Notes: generated by a model not told the origin, from the letters alone. A stretch of 64,000 nucleotides of DNA from Gemmatimonas phototrophica (GCF_000695095.2 NZ_CP011454.1:1612001-1676000); one strand, 5' to 3'. Positions 1 to 9,929 are shown, counted from the stretch's first letter. A program made the numbers and translations.

Positions 1-342
1 TTCCTTGTTGCGCACCCGGGCCAGCTCATCGTCGCTCATGTCGCTGACGAGCATCCCGTTCAACCAATACTCGCCTTCGTTGGGCGTGTCGAGACACCCG
101 ATGAGATTCATGAGCGTGGACTTGCCGGAGCCGGACGGACCCATGATGGCCACGTACTCGTTGCGGCGAATGGCCACGTCCACGCCACGGAGCGCGCGCA
201 CGATTTCGCCACCCATGTCATACTCACGCTTGATCTGGCGGGTGACGATGACCCAGTCCTTGCCGGGGGCCGCGCCATGCGTGGCGGTAACCGCCAGACG
301 CTCCCCGGTGGTGCTGAGCCCAATGTCCTCGGCGGTGCTCAC
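1..342 (-). CDS. MacB/LolD-type ABC transporter ATP-binding protein (3' end beyond window)
   Basis: Only the first 114 codons are inside the window; the gene runs off the left edge. Reading the minus strand from a GTG at 342 gives an N-terminal extension of about 30 residues, then the start of an ABC ATPase. The Walker [10 protein letters not shown] begins at residue 68 and is followed by [19 protein letters not shown], which is typical of the MacB/LolD family. The start overlaps the stop of the upstream adaptor gene (GTGA, 339-342), so translation is probably coupled. By family knowledge it would energise a MacB-like permease encoded further left, working with the MacA-like adaptor and TolC-like protein of the same operon. 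The Q-loop, signature and Walker B lie outside the window. The alternative is a LolCDE-type ATPase, but the adaptor and TolC neighbours favour tripartite efflux. Confidence 0.88.
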   Translation of the reverse strand, partial: MSTAEDIGLSTTGERLAVTATHGAAPGKDWVIVTRQIKREYDMGGEIVRALRGVDVAIRRNEYVAIMGPSGSGKSTLMNLIGCLDTPNEGEYWLNGMLVSDMSDDELARVRNKE

Positions 343-1625
343 GACTTCTTCTCCGCTCCCGGCTTCTTCTCGTCGGGCGTATTGGGCTTCACGAGGGCGC
401 CGTCCTTGAGTTCGCGAATGGCCTGGTAGGTGCCGGCCACGATCTTTTCGCCCACCTTGAGGCCGTCGAGCACCTCGAAGTGGCGCTCGCCGGCAATGCC
501 CACCTTGACGGGACGGAACGTGACCATGTTGTCCGTGCCCACGATGAACACGCCTTCCACGTCGCGCTTGCCAACCTGCTTGGTGGGCTGGCGACCCACC
601 GTGACCGCCGAGTCCCCAGCGGGAAGGTCTTCGTTCTCGCGGACGGTCAGCGCAATGATCGGGATGCTCAGCACCTTCGTCCGGGTGGCGGTGACAATCT
701 TGGCGGTTGCCGAGAAGTCAGGGCGCGTATCCACGGGCGGATTGGTGAGTTCGACACGGACTTCGTAGTCGATGGCTTGATCGCCGCTCGCGCCAGCCGT
801 GGTCGCTCTCGTGACCGAGCTGTTGGAGATCTCGACGACCCGACCGACGAACGCCGTGTCGGGAAAGGCGTCAATCTGGATGAGCGCGGAGTCGCCCACG
901 CTGATGCGGGCCACATCGGTTTCGTCCACCTTCACCGTGGTTTCCAGAACGCTCATGTCGCTGATGGTGAGCAGCGTGGCGTCGGCGCGATTCAACGTAC
1001 CCATGATGGCGGTTTCGCCTTCTTCGACGTTGAGGCGCGTGATCTTGCCACTCATAGGGGCCGTGATGGTGGTGCGGCTCAGCGCCTGCCGGGCATCACG
1101 AACCGTGGCCACGGACTGCTCCACCGAGAAGCTGGCCGCTTCGGCCAACGCCTTGTTGACTTCCATCTGCGTACGCAACTGCTCCAGCTGCTCTTCACTG
1201 ACCAGGTTGGGCGACTGCTTCTGGATGGCCGCCGACCGCTCGTAGTTGCGCTGGGCCTGAATGAGGTTGGCGCGGGCCTGCGCCGACTGCGCCCGCGCCG
1301 ACGCCAGCGACGCTTCCGAGCGCTGGAGGGCGGCGGTCGCCTGTTCCGGGTCGATCTGCAGGAGCAGCTGCCCCTTTTTCACCAGATCGCCTTCCTTCAC
1401 GACGAGGCGTACGATTTTGCCGGTCACATCAGCAGAGACATCCACCTTGGTCCGCGGCTCGATCTGTCCGCTTGCGGTGACCGACGCCACCAGATCGCGC
1501 GCCTCGACCGCTTCCACCCGGACATCGACGGCCTTGGTCTTGTTCCGTTTGGCGGCCACCACGCCGAGACCGGCGATACTGGAAACGACGACGACGGCGA
1601 TGACGTATTTAGCTGTTTTGGTCAT
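339..1625 (-). CDS. Efflux periplasmic adaptor, HlyD/MacA-like (membrane fusion protein)
   Basis: A 428-residue protein with one N-terminal membrane anchor (about 5-25). A first lipoyl half follows near 60-95 ([20 protein letters not shown]), then an Ala/Gln/Arg-rich coiled-coil hairpin (about 97-185), the second lipoyl half ([18 protein letters not shown]), and beta-barrel and membrane-proximal domains. The tail is Lys/Pro-rich. This order is diagnostic of adaptors that bridge an inner-membrane pump and an outer-membrane TolC channel. It lies 12 bp after the TolC-family gene and overlaps the start of the MacB-like ATPase by 4 bp, so the three form an operon transcribed leftward. The substrate cannot be read from the sequence; MacAB-type systems export macrolides, peptides or lipids. 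Confidence 0.92.
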   Translation of the reverse strand: MTKTAKYVIAVVVVSSIAGLGVVAAKRNKTKAVDVRVEAVEARDLVASVTASGQIEPRTKVDVSADVTGKIVRLVVKEGDLVKKGQLLLQIDPEQATAALQRSEASLASARAQSAQARANLIQAQRNYERSAAIQKQSPNLVSEEQLEQLRTQMEVNKALAEAASFSVEQSVATVRDARQALSRTTITAPMSGKITRLNVEEGETAIMGTLNRADATLLTISDMSVLETTVKVDETDVARISVGDSALIQIDAFPDTAFVGRVVEISNSSVTRATTAGASGDQAIDYEVRVELTNPPVDTRPDFSATAKIVTATRTKVLSIPIIALTVRENEDLPAGDSAVTVGRQPTKQVGKRDVEGVFIVGTDNMVTFRPVKVGIAGERHFEVLDGLKVGEKIVAGTYQAIRELKDGALVKPNTPDEKKPGAEKKS

Positions 1626-1637
1626 GACTGATCTCTG

Positions 1638-3140
1638 TTAGCGAAGCGGACGGCCGACGGCATTTTCGAGCGCCGCAAAGGCCCGTTGCACATCGTAGAT
1701 GGCGGTGATGCGGTCGGTTTCGGCACGCTCGTAATCGCCACGAGCCTGCACCAGATCGACGATACTGATGGCCCCCACACGGTAGCGCTCCTGCGCCAGC
1801 GACAGGGCGGTGCGCGCCGTGCGCACGTTCTGCTCCTGAATCTCCACGGCCTGCTGCGCCGTGTTGAGCTGCAGGTGCGCGGCGGTTACATCGGCCGTCA
1901 CTCGCAGCTCCTGGCCACGCGTGTTGTTCTCGGCGTTGCGACGCTGCACCTGCGCCTGTTCGATCTGCTGTTCGCGGCGGAAGCCGTTGAACAACGGGAG
2001 CGAGAGGCTGGCCGACACGCTGTAGGGATTGCGCGTGAAATCGAAGGGATACTTGCCCTGCGAGTTCCGAATGGCCTGTTCCGCCGCCGGGGTGAACGCA
2101 ATGCCTTCGCACTGCGCGAGGTTGTTGGCCAACTGCAGGCGCGCACGGACCTCTTCCGACCGGATGCACGCATTGCGCGAACTCAGCGTGCTCGCCTGCG
2201 CTTGATCAATGAGCTGGCCGGTGTTGGTGAACCGGTTGGTGAAGGCCGATACCCCCGCCTGCAGCGACAGCGACGGGTAATAGCCACTCTTGGCAGAGCT
2301 GACCTGACGACGGGCCGATTCCTCACGCATCTTGAGTGCGCCGAGGTTGGGATTGGCCCGCTTGGCCATGTCGAGGACTGACTGCAGCTCGAGGGCTGGC
2401 GGTGCGGGCAGGTTGGCATCGAGTATCGTGCCGGGCACATAGGCCACACCGATCTGCTGAAAGAGGCGCACCAGCTCCACCTGTACGGTGTTCCGGGCGC
2501 GGAGCGAGGCCACGCGCTGCTGACCGTGCGCCACTTCAGCCCGCTGGACATCGAGCTGCGTCCCCGAGCCCACCTGCAGTCGCGCCCGCGCCAACTGCAG
2601 CTGGGCGTCGGTCGTGGTGAGCAGTGTGTCCTGCAGATTGGCACTGGCCTGCGCCTGCAACGCCGCGAGGTACTGATTCACCACGTTGTTGCGGACCGTC
2701 ACCTCCGCCGACGCAATATCCGACTCGGTTGCTTCCTGCTCCGCCTTCACGGCGCGACGGTCGTTCAGCGCGCCCAGAGACAGATTGAGATTGGCCGACG
2801 CCGAGGCATCGGTGGAGAGCTGATCATTGGTGGAACCGAAGCCCTGACCCTGGAAGAACGTCTGACGGCCTTCACGATACCCGCCGCCGAAGCTCGAGTT
2901 GACGGAGGGAAGGAACGCCCCGTTGGCCGCACGCACATTGGCGGCGGCATTGCGGCGGGCATTCACGGAGTTGGCCAGTGTCGGGTTGTTGCGACGGGCC
3001 AACGCGAGGGCATCGGTAAGCGTCAGGACGTTCCCCTGAGCGGCCGACGGCGTCTGGGCGACGGCAACCGAGGGAGCGGCAGCTCCAGCGGTGGCGGCAA
3101 TCGCAAGCGCGAGCACGTGATGTCTCACGGGAATTCTCAT
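1638..3140 (-). CDS. TolC-family outer membrane efflux protein
   Basis: A 500-residue protein starting with a clear signal peptide (positive MRIPVRHH, an Ala-rich core, cleavage near AVAQ at 26-29). The rest is two long repeats of amphipathic helices rich in Gln, Ala, Asn and Arg (for example LTLTDALALARRNNPTLANS near 40-60 and VDLVQARGDYERAETDRI near the C-terminus), the usual OEP/TolC repeat pattern. By family knowledge it forms a trimeric outer-membrane and periplasmic tunnel. It is the second gene of a leftward operon, after the secreted protein at 3225-3950 and before the adaptor, and would be the exit duct of that pump. Confidence 0.92.
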   Translation of the reverse strand: MRIPVRHHVLALAIAATAGAAAPSVAVAQTPSAAQGNVLTLTDALALARRNNPTLANSVNARRNAAANVRAANGAFLPSVNSSFGGGYREGRQTFFQGQGFGSTNDQLSTDASASANLNLSLGALNDRRAVKAEQEATESDIASAEVTVRNNVVNQYLAALQAQASANLQDTLLTTTDAQLQLARARLQVGSGTQLDVQRAEVAHGQQRVASLRARNTVQVELVRLFQQIGVAYVPGTILDANLPAPPALELQSVLDMAKRANPNLGALKMREESARRQVSSAKSGYYPSLSLQAGVSAFTNRFTNTGQLIDQAQASTLSSRNACIRSEEVRARLQLANNLAQCEGIAFTPAAEQAIRNSQGKYPFDFTRNPYSVSASLSLPLFNGFRREQQIEQAQVQRRNAENNTRGQELRVTADVTAAHLQLNTAQQAVEIQEQNVRTARTALSLAQERYRVGAISIVDLVQARGDYERAETDRITAIYDVQRAFAALENAVGRPLR

Positions 3141-3224
3141 GGCGATGTAACGGAAGAAAGGATGAAGGACAGGGAGGAGTACGGGGCGTCCAGACTGATG
3201 GTTTCAACCCCGGTCAAGTTCGTA

Positions 3225-3950
3225 TCAACGTGGGACATCATCGCGCACCGCATCGAGGCCGCGCGCCGGAATGCTCAGGCGGAGGAGCTGCCCGTCTCCT
3301 TCAGCCCACACCAGACGGACTTCTCCAGAAGCGGTGACGACCCGATATCGCTGCGCCACGCGACGCGCTCCAGCGATGACCACTGTATCACTGGTGGCCT
3401 CGAGAACCACCCGCACCACTCCCTGCGCATTGGCTACCGGAGTTAACGAAGGCAGTGTCACGCCAGTGCCCTCCGCGAGCGCGCGACGGCGCACAATCAA
3501 GGCGTATTGCACGATGCCGTCGTCTTCCACCACCACGGCACCGGGACGCAACAGATATTCGCGCGCGGCCTCACCGGTCACGCTGCGGGCGAGGGTGGCG
3601 AACCGTCCCCGGACCCGCTGCCCACCCAATCGCAGGGTCAGTTCGGCTCCGCGCCGGGATTCTATGGAGTAGCGAACCGGCGTGCCGGCCGAATCGGCTT
3701 CCAGACGCAGCGCGGTACGCGTGTCACCCACCGCCGACTCGGACCGGACTTCCACGGTGGCCCCGTCGTTGGTCAGTACCTGTTGCATGGAAAACTGCTC
3801 ACGCCCCACCCGCTGTCCGTTCACGCTGATGGTGAAGCTCCCCACATCGAGTCGAGCGGACTGCGCCGTGACCACCGGGAACGGAAGAGCGCCGAGGGCC
3901 ACCACGGCCCCCAGTGCCAGACGCTGGGACGATAGAAATTTCCAAACCAT
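3225..3950 (-). CDS. Secreted protein of unknown function, first gene of the efflux operon
   Basis: A 241-residue protein whose N-terminus (MVWKFLSSQRLALG, a hydrophobic stretch, then VTAQSA) looks like a signal peptide. I do not recognise the remainder. It is mostly beta-strand-like with alternating charged and hydrophobic residues (LRLGGQRVRGRFATLARSV, DDGIVQYALIVRRRALAEG) and no cysteines, which suggests a periplasmic beta-rich fold. I start it at ATG 3950 because that puts the signal peptide at the N-terminus; the frame stays open much further upstream, but that stretch overlaps the divergent kinase gene antisense and looks spurious. It precedes the TolC gene by 84 bp on the same strand, so a role in envelope stress or efflux is possible but unproven. 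Confidence 0.7.
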   Translation of the reverse strand: MVWKFLSSQRLALGAVVALGALPFPVVTAQSARLDVGSFTISVNGQRVGREQFSMQQVLTNDGATVEVRSESAVGDTRTALRLEADSAGTPVRYSIESRRGAELTLRLGGQRVRGRFATLARSVTGEAAREYLLRPGAVVVEDDGIVQYALIVRRRALAEGTGVTLPSLTPVANAQGVVRVVLEATSDTVVIAGARRVAQRYRVVTASGEVRLVWAEGDGQLLRLSIPARGLDAVRDDVPR

Positions 3951-4016
3951 CCCAGAAAGATAAGCGACTCCGGGCCCCCCTTCGCCTCCGGGAACCCCGT
4001 GGGGTATTGTGCGACG

Positions 4017-7000
4017 ATGCCTTCTTCTTCCGTGCCTATTTCTGGAACGCCGACTGCTGGTCGGTGGCCCCTGCCGTGGATGGCTGGCGCCACGGTGGCG
4101 ATCGTGGCGCTGGCCTACTGGCAGCAGGAGCCAGGGTGGGCGCGGTTGGGCGTGGCCGCGGGCGGGACGGTGTCCGCCGCCTGGTTTCTGGGGCGCGTCG
4201 GTCGTCCACGCACCTTCTCGTGGCTCACCGTGGTGGCCCTGACAGTGGCCTGTCTGCTGGGCGCGACCGACACCGCCACGTTGGTGTCGGTGCGAACCGA
4301 TTGGGCGGCGTGGTCGGCGAATGAGCGTGAGGAGCGCGCTCGCCTGGTGGCCGCCAGTGTGAACGATGTGGCCTGGGCGTTGCGCAGCGCAGTGGAACTG
4401 GCCTCGACGGACAGCGGCCTGGTAGAGCGCGCTCGCCGCGGTCAGCCGCTGGGGATCGCGCCACCCCTGTCGCCGGATATTGAATCGGCGATGCTGGTGT
4501 TTGTGCGCGGCCGGCTGGTGGCCCGGGTGGGGCAGATGCACACGCCGGTCACCGTGGGAGGAGCGCCCGGGGTCGTCATCGTGGACGGGCCCTTCCACAC
4601 CTCGCTGGTGGCGCGCAGTCGCTCCTTTGACTCGACGGTAGAGTTTGTCACCACCGCGCTGGTCACCTCCGCCCCGCCCGCCGATCGCTTCACGCGCACC
4701 CTGCTGCAAACGCTGCCAGGCAATGTGGATGTGGCCCACACGCGCATTCAACCGCCAGACAGTGTGCGGCTCGAGCAGGGTGAGACGGCCGTCCTCGTGC
4801 GGGATGGCGCCAAAACGCTGGCCCGCGTGCACGCGACGACGTACACCGAAGGGGAAACACGACTGGCGTTGCAGCAACGGGCGCGCACTCGTTCCAGTCT
4901 GGCACTGGCAGTGGCGCTGCTGTCGTTCCTGGTCGTCACCTGGCGCCGGCCCGCCGGAACGATGCAGCGCGTGGTGGCCACCATGGCGGTCCTGCTCGCC
5001 GTCGCCATGGCTCCGCTTTCCGGTCTGTCGAACGTCTCCAGCCTGTTCGATCCGCGCAGCTACTTCGCCCCCATGGCGGGGCCGTTGTCCTCCACCATTG
5101 TGGCGTTACTGGTCACGTCCGCGCTGGCGCTGTCGGTGTTGTTGTTTGCTCTCCGCGCGACGCTGCAGCGCCCCTCGCGCCCGGTCGCCATCGGACTGGT
5201 CGTGGCAGCGGCGGCGGGTGGTCCCTTTCTCCTGCGTGATCTCGCGCGTGGCATCACGTTGCCGCCCACCGGGGCCGGATTCCCGTTGTGGGTGGCATGG
5301 CAGCTGGCTTTGGCGCTGGTGGGGGTCACCGTGCTGCTGGCGGCCGCCGCCGCTGGCCAGAATGCCCTCGCCAGCAGACGCGGCGTCCCGCCGGCGGTGT
5401 CCATCCTGATCGCGCTGGCCAGTGGCGTCCTCGCACCAATGCTCTGGGACGCCCCCGGCGCGTGGCCGAGCTGGTATCCACTGCTGTGGGTGGCGGCCAT
5501 TGGCAGTCTCGCACTCACGCGACGCGGGCTCGCCCAGGTGGCGGCGGCCGCCATCGTGGCCGGCACTGGCGCGGCGACCCTCACGTGGGGCGCCACCGTA
5601 CGCGCCCGCACCGCGCTCGCGCAGCACGATATTCAACGCATCGGTGAAAGCGACCTCGATGCGCAACGATTGCTGGAGCGTTTTGCCATCAGTCTGCGCG
5701 ATGAAGTGCGCCCAGTGCAATCGAGTGAGGTGCTGCTGCGCCGGTACGCCGCCAGTGAACTGGCCCGCGCCGGGTACGCGGCACGGTTGGCGCGGTGGAG
5801 CCCGGCGTCGCTCGACGATCCGGTGTCGGTGCTGGAGCTGACACCCGTGTTGGACACGCTGTCGGCGCAGTCCTATCTCGCCATCCTCGCGCGCGAGAAC
5901 GGCGCCGTGGAGATTCGCGAAACCCGTGATGGGCTTCGGCGCATGTTGCTGGCGGCCGTCCCCGCGCCGGACGGGACGGTGACCACCATTGCGTTGCCAC
6001 CGCGCACCAGCCTGGAGCCGGTGGATCCCTTTTCGGCATTCACGGGCGTCACGGGAGCTCGTAGCACCGAGGCCCCGTACCGCCTGGCGCTCAGCCCACC
6101 AATGGCGGGGGACCGCGCGACCGCGACACTCACCTGGCACCGGCGGGGCGATGCCCTGCACGGCGATGGTGTAGCTGGTGAAGGCGCCGAGGTGAATCGG
6201 GTGCATGTGGAAGTGGATCTCGGTGGGCTGGGCGTGCTGCTCCCTCGTGGTGCGCTCCTCGTGATCCTCGATCTGATGGTGGTGCTGCTGCTCTGGTCGG
6301 CAACCGCCTTGGCCGACGGGGCCCTCACACGATTGGTCGCCGTGCGACGCGCGCGGTGGTCCCGGTCATATCGCGTCCGATTGAGCGGTGCGCTGTTGGG
6401 CTTCTTCATTGCACCCGCCGCCATCTTTGCCCTCTGGGCGTGGTATCGGCTGCAGGACGATGATCGCTCGGCCCGGGAACTGCTGGTGCGCGAAACGTTG
6501 CGGGTGGCGTCGGCCGAAGAAGAACGGCGTGCGTTGGGTTCCGCACCATCGAGTACCGGTGCGCCACTCTTTTTGTATCGCAACGGACTGCTGGTTCAGG
6601 CGAGTGACCCGCTGCTCGACGCGTTGGCGCCGTTGGGACGCATTCTGCCAGTCACACTGCCCGCCGATGACTTCGGCAACGAAGAAGTCTTTACCACTCG
6701 GCGATTGACCACTGGTCCCACTCGGGCGCTCGTGGGTTTCCGGCAACTGCTGCGCACAGCGAGTGCGGATTCGCTGACGCCCGCCAGTGTGGTGTTGGCC
6801 ACACCGGCGCGCGGAGACGAGTTCGCCCTGGATGACCGACGGGAAGATCTTGGCGTGCTGGTGCTCTTTGCCACCATGCTCGGCGCGTTGGCCGCCGTCT
6901 GGTCGAGTGGCGTTGCGGCGCGCGCACTGGCCCGACCCGTGGGCGCCTTGCGCGAAGCGGCGCTGGATATTGCCGCCGGGCGCAGTGCGCCCACACTGGG

Positions 7001-8135
7001 GACCGCGCCCGCCGTGGAGTTTGCCCCGGTGTATCGCGCCTTCTCGCGCATGGCGGATGACCTCCAGACCAGTCGGGCCGCCCTGCAAGCCGCACAGCGT
7101 CGCACAGACGCCGTGCTGCAGCATGTCGCCAGCGGTGTGATCGCCATGCTGCGCGAGGGAGACATCATTCTGGCGAATCCGCGCGCGGAGGCGCTGCTGG
7201 GCAGTGCCGTGCGTCAGCGCGGCGCATCGTTGGCGACGTTGCCACCGTTGCTTGCGCCGTTAGCGGCCTACTGTTCCGCGTTTCTGGAAACGGACCGCGA
7301 CGAAGAGGCTTTCGCCCTCACCGTGTCCGGGAGACAGTTGCAGGCACGCCTGACGCGACTGCCAACGGGGGCGGTGCTCACCGTGGATGACATTACCGAA
7401 TTGGCCTCCGCGCAGCGCGTGCTGGCGTGGGGCGAGATGGCGCGTCAGGTGGCACACGAAATCAAGAATCCGCTTACCCCCATTCGGCTCGGCGTACAGC
7501 ATCTGCGCCGGGCGTATCGCGATGGGCGCGGCGATTTCGCGCAGATTCTGGATCGCAACGTGAGCCGGGTGCTCGAAGAGATCGATCATCTGGACGAAAT
7601 CGCGCGGGCCTTCAGCAAGTACGGCACGGCGCCGTCCGAGCGGGCGCCCGCCGTGCCCGTGGATCTTGCCGCGGTGGTAAGGGATGTGGTCGCACTCGAA
7701 AAACTGGGTGATCACGCCGAACACGAACCGCGAGTGCAATGGGACGTGCTGATCCCCGAGGGCGAGCCGCTGGTGGCGATGGCGCAGCGCGATGAATTGC
7801 GCGAAGTGCTGATCAACGTGCTGGAGAATGCCCGGCTGGCGCAGGCGACCCTGGTGCGGGTCCATGCCGAGTCCACCGCGTCGCAGATCACGTTGAATGT
7901 GGTGGACAACGGATCCGGCATTGCTCCGGAGGTCTTGCCGCATGTTTTTGAGCCGCACTTCTCCACGCGCACCAGCGGGAGTGGGCTCGGCCTGGCCATC
8001 AGCCGTCGGCTGATCGAAGGGTGGGGGGGGACGATCGGGGTGACGAGCAGTGCCGGCGAGGGGACCACCGTGCATCTGGTCTTTTCCCGGGCGCCGGGGG
8101 TGTTGGAGGAAGCATCCGAACACGTCGGGCGTTAG
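4017..8135 (+). CDS. Very large membrane sensor histidine kinase, NtrY-like
   Basis: A 1372-residue protein. The N-terminal two thirds carries about 14 hydrophobic segments in three groups (near 15-105, 295-530 and 735-810), separated by two large probably extracytoplasmic regions and a smaller one of about 110 residues. Then come a HAMP segment (about 950-1000), a PAS-like region (about 1020-1125), a HisKA domain with H-box VAHEIKNPLTP (His1147), and a HATPase domain with an N-box (NVLENARLAQA), G1 (VVDNGSGIAP) and G2 (GSGLGLAISRRLIEG). The HisKA/HATPase core is close to NtrY. A GTG at 3999 would add six residues; I prefer ATG 4017. The Ser/Thr kinase gene follows after 9 bp, so they are probably co-transcribed. 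No response regulator is adjacent; the NtrX-like regulator at 29018 is the only obvious candidate partner in the window, which is inference. Confidence 0.9.
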   Translation: MPSSSVPISGTPTAGRWPLPWMAGATVAIVALAYWQQEPGWARLGVAAGGTVSAAWFLGRVGRPRTFSWLTVVALTVACLLGATDTATLVSVRTDWAAWSANEREERARLVAASVNDVAWALRSAVELASTDSGLVERARRGQPLGIAPPLSPDIESAMLVFVRGRLVARVGQMHTPVTVGGAPGVVIVDGPFHTSLVARSRSFDSTVEFVTTALVTSAPPADRFTRTLLQTLPGNVDVAHTRIQPPDSVRLEQGETAVLVRDGAKTLARVHATTYTEGETRLALQQRARTRSSLALAVALLSFLVVTWRRPAGTMQRVVATMAVLLAVAMAPLSGLSNVSSLFDPRSYFAPMAGPLSSTIVALLVTSALALSVLLFALRATLQRPSRPVAIGLVVAAAAGGPFLLRDLARGITLPPTGAGFPLWVAWQLALALVGVTVLLAAAAAGQNALASRRGVPPAVSILIALASGVLAPMLWDAPGAWPSWYPLLWVAAIGSLALTRRGLAQVAAAAIVAGTGAATLTWGATVRARTALAQHDIQRIGESDLDAQRLLERFAISLRDEVRPVQSSEVLLRRYAASELARAGYAARLARWSPASLDDPVSVLELTPVLDTLSAQSYLAILARENGAVEIRETRDGLRRMLLAAVPAPDGTVTTIALPPRTSLEPVDPFSAFTGVTGARSTEAPYRLALSPPMAGDRATATLTWHRRGDALHGDGVAGEGAEVNRVHVEVDLGGLGVLLPRGALLVILDLMVVLLLWSATALADGALTRLVAVRRARWSRSYRVRLSGALLGFFIAPAAIFALWAWYRLQDDDRSARELLVRETLRVASAEEERRALGSAPSSTGAPLFLYRNGLLVQASDPLLDALAPLGRILPVTLPADDFGNEEVFTTRRLTTGPTRALVGFRQLLRTASADSLTPASVVLATPARGDEFALDDRREDLGVLVLFATMLGALAAVWSSGVAARALARPVGALREAALDIAAGRSAPTLGTAPAVEFAPVYRAFSRMADDLQTSRAALQAAQRRTDAVLQHVASGVIAMLREGDIILANPRAEALLGSAVRQRGASLATLPPLLAPLAAYCSAFLETDRDEEAFALTVSGRQLQARLTRLPTGAVLTVDDITELASAQRVLAWGEMARQVAHEIKNPLTPIRLGVQHLRRAYRDGRGDFAQILDRNVSRVLEEIDHLDEIARAFSKYGTAPSERAPAVPVDLAAVVRDVVALEKLGDHAEHEPRVQWDVLIPEGEPLVAMAQRDELREVLINVLENARLAQATLVRVHAESTASQITLNVVDNGSGIAPEVLPHVFEPHFSTRTSGSGLGLAISRRLIEGWGGTIGVTSSAGEGTTVHLVFSRAPGVLEEASEHVGR

Positions 8136-8144
8136 ACTAGAGAT

Positions 8145-9929
8145 ATGGCAGATCCTCTCCTGACGTCGGACCAAGTCCACACTGCGTCTCCACCGCCGCA
8201 TCTTGCCTCGTGGCAGTTGCCACCGGGGTGGACGTGGGGGGACGAAGCGATCCGACGGGAGCACCGCCACTATCAGGAAGTGGTGGATGCCTTGGGGCGC
8301 TCCCTCTCGCTGGTGAGCATCCCCGACGACGCGCATGCCGAGTGGCTGTTGCAGGAGGCGCGTTCGCTGGCGCACCGCAATCACCCGTCCATTCCCACGA
8401 CGTATCACTATTGGGCGTCGTATCAGGAGAGCCGGCGAGGCCCCGGCTACCTGCGGCGGTGGATCGGCGGCGAAACGGTGTATTCGCGTGTGTCGCGTCT
8501 GGGACCGGAGTCCATTCAGGTGGGCTTTCAGGTCCTTCGCGAAGCCGGGAGTACGCTGGCATATCTGCACGACACGGCGGCGGCGCACGGTGCCGTCTCG
8601 GCCAGCACGGTGTGGCTCACCCCCGGCGGGCGGCTCTGGTTGCTGGGATGGGAATGGGTGCTCCCCAAGGAGCATCGTCCCGCGGGTTTGATGCCCGACC
8701 CGGCCTTCACCCCGTGGGCGCCTGAATGGGCTCCCGGTGAATGGAAGCCGACGGCCGCGTCAGACCAATGGCAGTTGGCCGCTATGTTGTTCATGATGCT
8801 CACCGGAGAAACGCCGCCTGAGCACGATGTGCCCCCCTTGGCGCTGCTGCGTAGCGACTGCCCGGCTGCGCTGGCCACGGTGCTGGAGCGCGCGCTGTCG
8901 GTGGACCCGGCTGACCGATATCCCAGCATCGCCGGCATGCTGCGCGAACTCGATCGTCACGTCTCCGTGCGACCGGTACTCATTGCCCCCGAAGGCGACG
9001 AGCTTCCCACCGCACTCGATTCGGCCGAAGGGCGCCTGCGCTGGGCAACAGCGGACGACTACGAAATACTGGCGCCGTTGGGTACCGGTCAGTTCGGGAG
9101 TGTGTGGCGCGCCCGGGACTTGTCGCTGTCGCGCGAAGTGGCCATCAAGGTGTTGCATCCGCATATCGCCAGGGACGACAACGCCGTGGCGCGTTTCCGT
9201 CGGGAAGCGCGACTGGCGGCGCAGCTGGCGCACGCCGCCATCGTGCCGATTTACGACACCGACAGCCGCGGTGGCGTGGTGTGGTATACCATGGAACTCG
9301 CCGAAGGCGGTTCGGTGGCCAACCTCGTGTCACGCAGTGGGGCACGTCCGTTCGAGGAGATTGCGCCACAGGTGGACGAGGTGCTGGAGGCGTTGGATGC
9401 TGCACACACCAGCGGCATCATTCACCGCGACCTCAAGCCGGAAAACATCCTCATCGATCGGTATCGGCGGTGGCGTATCGGCGACTTTGGTATTGCCTAC
9501 GCGCTTGGTGATGAAAAGGCCGGCACATCGGGCACGCCGTCATTCGCGGCGCCCGAACAGTTGCTGGGCGAAGCGCAGGGGCCGGCCACCGATTTGTACG
9601 CACTGGCCAGCATTGTGTACTTCGTGCTCTCCGGCCGTCCGCCTTTTGGCGACGGCACGGCGGAGTACATCCTTGCCCAGCAACTCTCCGATTCTTTCCC
9701 GGAGCGCCTGCAGCAGGATGGTTTTCCGGACGAGTTGGGATCGTGGATTGCGCGTGGTCTTGCGCAGCGCGTGGAAGACCGGTGGGCCGATGCCCAGGAA
9801 ATGCGCGCGGCGTGGCGCCAGGTGGTGCGGGCGACACGCCGTGCAGGAGATCAGCGTCCGTGGTGGCGCCGATTGATTGAAGGGCTCCAGGAAGAAGAAC
9901 CCACCACGCCGGCTACACCGGACTGGTAA
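8145..9929 (+). CDS. Ser/Thr protein kinase with N-terminal pseudokinase and C-terminal active kinase domains
   Basis: A 594-residue protein with two kinase-like domains. Residues 305-575 form an intact bacterial Hanks kinase: glycine loop GTGQFGSVW (313-321), VAIK lysine at 335, HRDLKPEN (His427, Arg428, Asp429) and DFG at 447-449, then an APE-like motif in the activation segment (FAAPEQLL). Residues about 25-285 resemble a kinase lobe order but lack the catalytic set: HRD is replaced by HGA (148-150), DFG by a Trp/Gly-rich LGWEWV, and no AIK lysine is seen. The end of this half has the usual helical pattern and an arginine (LERALSVDPADRYPSIAGML). No transmembrane segment or PASTA repeat is present, so it should be cytoplasmic. 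It overlaps the convergent cyclase gene by 17 bp. The upstream giant histidine kinase is probably in the same operon. Confidence 0.9.
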   Translation: MADPLLTSDQVHTASPPPHLASWQLPPGWTWGDEAIRREHRHYQEVVDALGRSLSLVSIPDDAHAEWLLQEARSLAHRNHPSIPTTYHYWASYQESRRGPGYLRRWIGGETVYSRVSRLGPESIQVGFQVLREAGSTLAYLHDTAAAHGAVSASTVWLTPGGRLWLLGWEWVLPKEHRPAGLMPDPAFTPWAPEWAPGEWKPTAASDQWQLAAMLFMMLTGETPPEHDVPPLALLRSDCPAALATVLERALSVDPADRYPSIAGMLRELDRHVSVRPVLIAPEGDELPTALDSAEGRLRWATADDYEILAPLGTGQFGSVWRARDLSLSREVAIKVLHPHIARDDNAVARFRREARLAAQLAHAAIVPIYDTDSRGGVVWYTMELAEGGSVANLVSRSGARPFEEIAPQVDEVLEALDAAHTSGIIHRDLKPENILIDRYRRWRIGDFGIAYALGDEKAGTSGTPSFAAPEQLLGEAQGPATDLYALASIVYFVLSGRPPFGDGTAEYILAQQLSDSFPERLQQDGFPDELGSWIARGLAQRVEDRWADAQEMRAAWRQVVRATRRAGDQRPWWRRLIEGLQEEEPTTPATPDW

